Assembly (NCBI GenBank): GCA_018240425.1
Contig: JAFEFU010000071.1
Span: forward strand, 186,001-250,000
Reading direction: 5' to 3'
DNA from: Pseudomonadota bacterium
GTDB lineage: Bacteria > Pseudomonadota > Alphaproteobacteria > Rhodobacterales > Rhodobacteraceae
Length of the DNA stretch: 64,000 bases
The translations under genes and the position numbers were made by a program. Under the pieces are notes generated by a model. The model was not told the origin of the DNA. It worked only from the letters and a program-made list of their open reading frames with translations, and ran no database searches. Shown here one piece after another: positions 57,562-64,000 of this stretch (positions are counted from its first letter, which is position 1; each line of letters begins with the position of its first letter).

Positions 57562-58617
57562 ATGGCAGGAACCAGGGCAGGAAGGGGCTGGCGCAGGGTC
57601 TTGGGCCGTCTCGCCGCCCTTGCCGCCGTTACCTGCCTCGCAATCTACCTCCTGGCCGAACGGGCGCTCAGCCACCTCGACGCGATCACCGCCGCCGGCC
57701 CCGAGGCGATCGCCCGCGCCGACCATCCCCTGCCCGCCTACGAGGATTGGGCGCTGTTCCTCACCGCCCAGGTGCTGCCCCTGCGCCAGCCCGGCGCCGC
57801 CGAAGTCAAACCGGGCCGCATCTTCCGCGACTGCCCGGACTGCCCCGAGATGGTCGAGATTCCCGCAGGCTTCTACCTGATGGGCTCGCCCCTCTTCGAA
57901 TGGGACCGCTACCGCCAGATCTTCAGCCCCCGCGACTGGCGCACCCGCATCGAATCGGCCAACCGCGAAGGCCCGCGCCGGCTGGTGCACATCGCCCGCC
58001 CCTTCGCGCTGTCACGCTACGAGATCACCTTCGCCCAGTGGGACGCGGCCCAGGACGATCCCGCCTGGGCGGACGCCACCGAGCTTTATCCACGCAAGCC
58101 CGTCCTGACCGGCGTGACCGGCTATCAGAACCGCGCCGTCACGATGGTCAACCAGTTCGACGCCCGCGGCTTTGCCCGCTGGATGAGCCGCCATACGGGC
58201 CGCCCCTACCGCATCCCGACCGAGGCCGAATGGGAATATGCCGCCCGCGCCGGCACCGTCACCGCCCGTCCCTGGGGCAACGCCATCGGTTGGAACAACG
58301 CGACCTGCATGGGCTGCGGCGACCGCTGGCCCGAGAAGCGCATCGGCCCTGTCGGACTTTATGCCCCGAACGGCTTTGGCCTTTACGACATGATCGGCAA
58401 CGGCCGCGAATGGGTGCGCGACTGTTTCGCCTCCTACGTCGCCGCCTCGATCACCGACGGATCGGCCTGGGTTCGTCCGGGTTGCGTCTTCGGCGTCGCC
58501 AAGGGCGAAAGCGCCTATGCCGAGGCCTGGCGCAACCGCTCGGCCTACCGGGTCGGCCCGCACCTGCACAACGCGCTCGAAGGCGGCACCATCCGCCTCC
58601 TGCGCGAGATGGACTGA
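57562..58617 (+). CDS. Membrane-anchored SUMF1/FGE-domain protein
   Basis: A 351-residue protein with one N-terminal membrane segment (about 15-32) and a SUMF1-type domain outside: CPDCPEMVEIPAGFYLMGSP near 93-112, SRYEITFAQWDAA, YRIPTEAEWEYAARAGT and GFGLYDMIGNGREWVRDCF. Two C-x2-C pairs (DCPDCPEM, CMGCGD) could bind a metal or form disulfides; they are typical of a non-FGE subset. No sulfatase gene is nearby, so it is probably not a formylglycine maker. It lies 13 bp after the glycosyltransferase-like gene and is probably cotranscribed with it. Confidence 0.75.
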   Translation: MAGTRAGRGWRRVLGRLAALAAVTCLAIYLLAERALSHLDAITAAGPEAIARADHPLPAYEDWALFLTAQVLPLRQPGAAEVKPGRIFRDCPDCPEMVEIPAGFYLMGSPLFEWDRYRQIFSPRDWRTRIESANREGPRRLVHIARPFALSRYEITFAQWDAAQDDPAWADATELYPRKPVLTGVTGYQNRAVTMVNQFDARGFARWMSRHTGRPYRIPTEAEWEYAARAGTVTARPWGNAIGWNNATCMGCGDRWPEKRIGPVGLYAPNGFGLYDMIGNGREWVRDCFASYVAASITDGSAWVRPGCVFGVAKGESAYAEAWRNRSAYRVGPHLHNALEGGTIRLLREMD

Positions 58618-58633
58618 CCGGCCGGCGCCGCCC

Positions 58634-58993
58634 TCAGCTGCCGCGATAGGTCGAAAAGCCGAAGGGCGACAGAAGAAGCGGCACATGATAGTGCGCGCCC
58701 TCGTCCGAAATGCCGAAGCGGATCGGGATCAGGTCGAGGAACCGCGGGCTTTCCGGCGCGGCGCCAGTCGCATCCAGATAGGCGCCTGCGTGGAAAACCA
58801 ACTCGTAGGTGCCCCGGGCAAAGCGGTCCGCCGGAAGGATCGGCGCGTCGGTCCGGCCGTCGGCGTTGGTCACGGCCTCGGCGATCCGCGTGCGGCGCTC
58901 GCCCTCCAGACGGTCGAGGGTGATCCTCAGCCCCGCCGCCGGCACGCCGCGCGCCGTGTCCAGGACATGCGTGGTCAGATATCCGGCCGCCAT
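58634..58993 (-). CDS. uraH: 5-hydroxyisourate hydrolase
   Basis: A 119-residue transthyretin-like protein: [17 protein letters not shown] with the catalytic His near the N-terminus, an internal [16 protein letters not shown] with Arg, and the diagnostic C-terminal YRGS. It hydrolyses 5-hydroxyisourate to OHCU in urate breakdown. GGGAGAGAG precedes the ATG. It is divergent from the fused puuE-uraD gene, with which it should be coregulated. Confidence 0.93.
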   Translation of the reverse strand: MAAGYLTTHVLDTARGVPAAGLRITLDRLEGERRTRIAEAVTNADGRTDAPILPADRFARGTYELVFHAGAYLDATGAAPESPRFLDLIPIRFGISDEGAHYHVPLLLSPFGFSTYRGS

Positions 58994-59064
58994 CGTTCTC
59001 TCTCTCCCTGTCCACTCCCGGACCTGGCGCGATCATGCCCCGGCCGGAGCGCAAACACGACCCG

Positions 59065-59097
59065 GCCAAAAGCCGAAATCACTTTCAGGATTTTGGC
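59065..59097. promoter_or_regulatory. Candidate operator of the purine-degradation genes
   Basis: A perfect 7-bp inverted repeat, GCCAAAA and TTTTGGC, spaced by 19 bp in the AT-richer 164-bp gap between divergent uraH and the puuE-uraD gene. No regulator gene was recognised beside it. Confidence 0.5.
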
Positions 59098-59157
59098 AAT
59101 AATTCTTCCGCCGCTCCGGGGCTAGAAATAAGCAGGTCCAGTCTGCAGGAGGCCCCC

Positions 59158-60569
59158 ATGACCCGCTATCCCCGCGACTTCCGTGGCCACGGCCCCAATC
59201 CGCCCGATGCCCGCTGGCCGGGTGGCGCCAAGATCGCCGTCTCGGTGGTGCTGAACTACGAGGAAGGCGGCGAGAACAACATCCTGCACGGCGACAAACA
59301 GTGCGAGGCCTTCCTCTCCGACATCGCCGGGGCGGCGCCCTGGCCGGGGATGCGCCACTGGAACATGGAGTCGATCTACGACTACGGCGCGCGCGCCGGC
59401 TTCTGGCGCCTGCACCGCCTGTTCACCGGCATGGGCATCCCCGTCACCATCTATGGCGTGACCGCGGCGCTCGCCCGCAATCCCGAACAGGTGGCGGCAA
59501 TGAAGGCGGCGGGCTGGGAGATCGCCAGCCACGGCCTCAAGTGGGTCGATCACCGCGACATGCCCGAAGAAGAGGAGCGCGCGCAGATCGCCGAGTCGTT
59601 CCGCCTGCACGAGGAGGTCGTGGGCGAGGCCCCGCGCGGCTGGTACACAGGGCGCTGTTCGATGAACACCGTCAGGCTGACCGCCGAGACTGGCCGGCTC
59701 GACTGGATCTCCGACACATACGACGACGACCTGCCCTGGTGGCTCGAGATCGGCGACCGCGACCAGTTGGTCATCCCCTATACGCTCGAGGCCAACGACA
59801 TGCGCTTTGCCACCGCGCCGGGCTATATCGAGGGCGAGCAGTTCTTCACCTACCTGAGGGACACGTTCGACACGCTCTATGCCGAAGGCGCGGATGGCCG
59901 GGCCAAGATGTTCTCGATCGGGCTCCATTGCCGCCTGATCGGCCGGCCCGGCAAGATCGCCGGGCTGAAGCGCTTCCTCGACTATGCCCAGGGCCACGCT
60001 GGCGTCTGGTTCCCGCGCCGCATCGACATCGCCCGCCATTGGGCCGCGACCCATCCCCACAAACGCTTCGAGCGCCCCTCGCAGATGACGCGCGAACGGT
60101 TCGTCGAACGGTTCGGCGGGGTCTTCGAACATTCGCCCTGGATCGCCGAACGCGCTTGGGCGCTGGAGCTCGGCCCCGCGCACGACAGCGCGGCGGGTGT
60201 GCACAGCGCGCTGGCCCGCATCTTCCGCACCGCCAGCCACGAGGAACGGCTCGGCGTCCTCAGGGCGCACCCCGACCTCGCCGGCAAGCTGGCCGCCGCC
60301 CGCCGCCTGACCCCCGAGTCGACGGCAGAGCAGGCCTCCGCCGCGCTCGACGCCCTGACCGACGCCGAGCGCGCCGCCTTCCAGCGGCTGAATGCCGACT
60401 ACATGACCCGCCACGGCTTTCCCTTCATCATCGCCGTGCGCGACAACGACAAGGCCGCGATCCTCGCCGCCTTCCGTGACCGGACCGCCAACGATACCGA
60501 CACCGAGTTCGCCACCGCCTGCGCCCAGGTGGAACGCATCGCCGAACTGCGCCTCAAGGACCAGCTGCC

Positions 60570-60573
<4 letters not shown>
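59158..60573 (+). CDS. Fusion of cofactor-independent allantoinase (PuuE) and OHCU decarboxylase (UraD)
   Basis: A 471-residue two-domain protein. Residues 1-305 are a PuuE-type polysaccharide-deacetylase-fold allantoinase (VLNYEEGGEN, YDYGARAGFWR, ASHGLKWVDH, FSIGLHCRLIGRPG). Residues 307-470 are UraD: FVERFGGVFEHSPWIAERAW, H371 in AHPDLAGK and HGFPFIIAVRD. OHCU decarboxylase makes (S)-allantoin, which the allantoinase opens to allantoate, so two consecutive steps share one chain. GCAGGAGG precedes the ATG. Known from other alphaproteobacteria. Confidence 0.92.
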
Positions 60574-61406
<833 letters not shown>

Positions 61407-61410
61407 CCCG

Positions 61411-61461
61411 GCCTTTCATTGTGGCTGAAATATCCCGGGGGTCCGGGGGCAGCGCCCCCGG
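61411..61461 (+). repeat. Dispersed intergenic repeat, copy B
   Basis: TTTCATTGTGGCTGAAATAT followed by CCCGGGGGTCCGGGGGCAGC and GCCCCCGG; the last part forms a strong hairpin (CCGGGGGC with GCCCCCGG). Same plan as copy A at 33381-33434. It lies between allE and allA and may act as a partial terminator. Confidence 0.65.
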
Positions 61462-61480
61462 TCGCCGGTGGGAGGACTCC

Positions 61481-61966
61481 ATGACCCGGACGATCGCCGC
61501 CCATCCCCTGACCGCCGCCGCCTTCGCCCCCTTCGGCGATGTCCTCGACGCGAGCGGCCCCTTCCGCCTCATCAACGAAGGCATGTGCCGGCGCCACCAC
61601 GACCGCGCCCGGCTCGACTTCGGCCCCGGCGGGCGCGCCGGCATCTCGGTCTTCAAGGCCGAGGCCCGAGCCCTTCCCTACAACTTCGCCCTGGTCGAGC
61701 GCCACCCCGAGGGCTCGCAGGCCTTCCTGCCGATGACCGCCGACCCGTTCCTGGTCATCGTCGCCCCCGACGAAGGCGGACGTCCGGGCACGCCGCTCGC
61801 CTTCCTGACCGACGGGACGCAGGGCATCAACCTGCACCGCGGAACCTGGCATGGCGTCCTGACGCCGCTGGCCGCGCCGGGCCTCTTCGCGGTGGTGGAC
61901 CGCATCGGCGCCAGCCCCAACCTCGATGAATTCCGCTATGCCGAAGCCTTCCGGGTCGTGACCTGA
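61481..61966 (+). CDS. allA: Ureidoglycolate lyase
   Basis: A 161-residue AllA-type protein: LTAAAFAPFGDVLD, INEGMCRRHHDRARLDF, SVFKAEARALPY, VERHPEGSQAFLPM and LHRGTWHGVLTPL. It splits ureidoglycolate into glyoxylate and urea. GGGAGGA precedes the ATG by about 5 nt. Confidence 0.92.
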   Translation: MTRTIAAHPLTAAAFAPFGDVLDASGPFRLINEGMCRRHHDRARLDFGPGGRAGISVFKAEARALPYNFALVERHPEGSQAFLPMTADPFLVIVAPDEGGRPGTPLAFLTDGTQGINLHRGTWHGVLTPLAAPGLFAVVDRIGASPNLDEFRYAEAFRVVT

Positions 61967-62047
61967 TCCCGACCCGGATCCAACCGGACCGCGCCCGAGG
62001 GGCGGCGCGGCACGGCGCGAACAACAATGCCCCGCAGGGAAGCAACC

Positions 62048-63523
62048 ATGACTGACACGATCCACCCCGTGGACGAGGTTTTGCCGCCGTCCCGGCTGCT
62101 GACGCTGGGCCTCCAGCATGTGCTGGTGATGTATGCCGGCGCCATCGCCGTGCCGCTCATCATCGGGCGGGCGCTGAAGCTCGAGCCAGCCGACGTGGCC
62201 TTTCTCATCTCTGCCGATCTCTTCGCCTGCGGGATCGTGACCCTGATCCAGTCGCTCGGAGTGACGCAGTGGTTCGGGGTCCGCCTGCCGGTGATGATGG
62301 GCGTAACCTTCGCCTCGGTCGGCCCGATGCTGTCGATGGCCGGCGAGATGCCGGGGCCGGAGGGCGCGCGCACCATCTTCGGTTCAATCATCGGCGCGGG
62401 GGTCGCGGCGATGCTGATCGCTCCGCTGATGTCGCGGATGCTGCGGTTCTTCCCGCCGGTGGTGACAGGCAGCATCATCCTGGTGATCGGCGTGTCCCTG
62501 ATGCGGATCGGCATCAACTGGATCTTCGGAAACCCGGTCGGTCCGACCGCGCCAACGATCATCGACCCCGCCCACGCCGACTGGCTGAAGTCCGTCACCA
62601 GCCTCGCCGGCGCCTCGGTGCCGCCGGTGCCCGAGGGGCTTGCGCTCGCCCCCAAGCTGGACAACCCCGCCTACGCCGCGCCGGCGAACATGCTGATCTC
62701 GGCCTTCGTCCTGGCCGTGGTCCTTGCGGTCGCACGCTTCGGCAAGGGGTTCGTCGCAAATATCTCGGTCCTCATCGGCATCGTGTCGGGCGCGGTCCTT
62801 GCTGCTCTTCTCGGCCACATGACCTTCGCCAAGGTCGCGGACGCGGCCTGGTTCGATGTCGTGACCCCTTTCCACTTCGGCATCCCGATCTTCGATCCGG
62901 TGATGATCGTGACGATGGTCCTGGTGATGGTCGTCGTCATGATCGAATCAACCGGAATGTTCCTGGCCCTGGGCGAGATGACAGGCCGCCCGGTCAGCCG
63001 AGCCATGCTGTCGTCGGGGCTCAGGACCGACGGGCTTGGCACCGTGATCGGCGGCCTCTTCAACACCTTCCCCTACACCTCCTTCAGCCAGAACGTCGGC
63101 CTTGTCGGGGTCACGGGGATCCGGTCGCGGTTCGTCTGTGTCACCGGCGGCCTCATTCTCATCCTGCTCGGCCTCCTGCCCAAGATGGGTGCCCTGGTCG
63201 AGGCCGTGCCGCAGTCGGTTCTCGGAGGGGCGGGCCTGGTGATGTTCGGGATGGTTGCGGCCACAGGGATCCGCATCCTGTCGGCGGTCGATTTCACCGG
63301 AAACCGCACGAACCTCTTCATCGTCGGAATATCGCTCGGCTTCGGGATGATCCCGCTGGTCGCGCCGAACTTCAAGCAGTGGCTTCCGCACGGAATCCAC
63401 CCGCTGATCGACTCCGGCATCCTGTTGGCAACGCTCTCGGCGGTTGCGCTGAATGCCTGGTTCAACGGCGCCACCGGGACGGCAGAGGATCTGAAAACCG
63501 CGGCCGCGACCGCCGAGCATTAG
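62048..63523 (+). CDS. NCS2-family purine (urate/xanthine) permease
   Basis: A 491-residue polytopic protein with about fourteen membrane segments. The N-terminal GLQHVLVMYAGAIAVPLIIG carries the conserved QH motif, and FNTFPYTSFSQNVGLVGVTGIRSR the substrate-site block of NCS2 transporters. Its place after allA suggests import of urate or xanthine with protons. Specificity within the family cannot be fixed from sequence alone. Confidence 0.92.
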   Translation: MTDTIHPVDEVLPPSRLLTLGLQHVLVMYAGAIAVPLIIGRALKLEPADVAFLISADLFACGIVTLIQSLGVTQWFGVRLPVMMGVTFASVGPMLSMAGEMPGPEGARTIFGSIIGAGVAAMLIAPLMSRMLRFFPPVVTGSIILVIGVSLMRIGINWIFGNPVGPTAPTIIDPAHADWLKSVTSLAGASVPPVPEGLALAPKLDNPAYAAPANMLISAFVLAVVLAVARFGKGFVANISVLIGIVSGAVLAALLGHMTFAKVADAAWFDVVTPFHFGIPIFDPVMIVTMVLVMVVVMIESTGMFLALGEMTGRPVSRAMLSSGLRTDGLGTVIGGLFNTFPYTSFSQNVGLVGVTGIRSRFVCVTGGLILILLGLLPKMGALVEAVPQSVLGGAGLVMFGMVAATGIRILSAVDFTGNRTNLFIVGISLGFGMIPLVAPNFKQWLPHGIHPLIDSGILLATLSAVALNAWFNGATGTAEDLKTAAATAEH

Positions 63524-63527
63524 CGGC

Positions 63528-63553
63528 GCGGGGTCCGGGAACCCGGGCCCCGC
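63528..63553. terminator. Hairpin between convergent permease and GAPDH genes
   Basis: A 12-bp stem (one G-T pair) with a 2-nt AA loop, placed in the 34-bp gap between the two stop codons; suited to stop transcription from both sides. Confidence 0.6.
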
Positions 63554-63557
63554 CCCC

Positions 63558-64000
63558 TCACGGCGCGCGCATCATCAGCCGCGCGACATCCAGCATCCGG
63601 TTGGAAAAACCCCATTCGTTGTCATACCAGCCGAACAGGCGGACGATGCCGCCCGCCGTCACCCGGGTTTCGGGCAGGGCCATGACGATGCTTTCGGGCC
63701 GGGCCCGCAAGTCCGACGACACGAGCGGCCGGTCGGTCCAGCCGACCACCCCCCCCGCATGGCGCAGAAGATGGTTCACGGCCTGGACAGTCGGGCGGGC
63801 GCGGGTGGTCACCGTCAGATCGACGGCCGAGACCGAGGCCACCGGCACCCTGACCGCCGCGCCCTCGATCCGTCCGGCAAGGTCCGGCAGCACCACGTCC
63901 AGAAGCCTCGAGGCCGAGGTCGTGGTCGGCACCATCGACAGGGCCGCCGCCCGCGACCGGGCAAAATCGGCGGCCGGCGCGTCCACGGTCGGCTGGCTGC
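63558..64000 (-). CDS. gap: Glyceraldehyde-3-phosphate dehydrogenase, C-terminal part
   Basis: Only the last 147 codons are inside the window; the gene enters from the right edge. It reads QPTVDAPAADFARSRAAALSMVPTTT (in pieces), then AVRVPVASVSAVDLTV and the C-terminal GWYDNEWGFSNRMLDVARLM, which is the typical GAPDH end. The catalytic Cys lies beyond the edge. The domain parts SDLRARPES and VVGWTDRPLVSSD are somewhat diverged from glycolytic GAPDH, so it may be a second isoform. Confidence 0.85.
   Translation of the reverse strand, partial: SQPTVDAPAADFARSRAAALSMVPTTTSASRLLDVVLPDLAGRIEGAAVRVPVASVSAVDLTVTTRARPTVQAVNHLLRHAGGVVGWTDRPLVSSDLRARPESIVMALPETRVTAGGIVRLFGWYDNEWGFSNRMLDVARLMMRAP

Overview
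The window comes from the chromosome of a GC-rich alphaproteobacterium, most likely a member of the Rhodobacterales. The evidence is the bioBFDAZ biotin operon with a BioR regulator and BioR boxes, ThyX, SdhE, ParE, the overall gene styles, and the constant use of ATGA stop/start overlaps. No rRNA, tRNA, CRISPR array or phage structural gene was seen.

Layout. 1-1047: the N-terminal part of a Dam-type DNA adenine methylase and a SAM-methyltransferase-like gene. 1132-6839: the biotin operon bioB-F-D-A-Z (minus strand), with two BioR boxes before bioB and the bioR gene upstream. 6917-9279: a small lipoprotein, a dense run of hairpins, a complete IS256-family element with 9-bp target duplications, and an AT-richer small membrane-protein gene. 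9320-21175: housekeeping and small genes (thyX, gloA, a DUF1194-like protein, a MarR regulator, sdhE, an aspartate aminotransferase, a MATE exporter, a Phd/Doc toxin-antitoxin pair, parE, a universal stress protein, three microproteins, a ferric-reductase-like membrane protein).

21193-57548 is a large surface or exopolysaccharide locus. It holds two FAD-dependent mutase-like proteins, a nucleotide-sugar dehydrogenase, sugar epimerases and decarboxylases, many glycosyltransferases, a flippase, a polysaccharide deacetylase, GT-C-like membrane proteins and a near-identical tandem pair of secreted glycosidase-like proteins. A small galactonate-type catabolic operon with its IclR regulator (43590-46848) sits inside it. 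The dTDP-rhamnose genes are split into rfbCB and rfbDA by two minus-strand genes, one for a secreted protein and one for a DegP protease. No polysaccharide export apparatus (Wza/Wzc), initiating transferase or recognisable polymerase was seen, so those parts would have to lie elsewhere.

57562-63523: a membrane-anchored SUMF1-domain protein, then a purine (urate) degradation cluster: HIU hydrolase, a fused allantoinase/OHCU decarboxylase, ureidoglycine aminohydrolase, ureidoglycolate lyase and an NCS2 permease. The window ends in the C-terminal part of a GAPDH gene.

The features most worth a second look are the tandem glycosidases, whose differences are concentrated in one patch; the pair of related microproteins at 19747-20124; the hairpin array interrupted by the IS; an SDR enzyme with Asn in place of its catalytic Lys; and a dispersed intergenic repeat with three copies.
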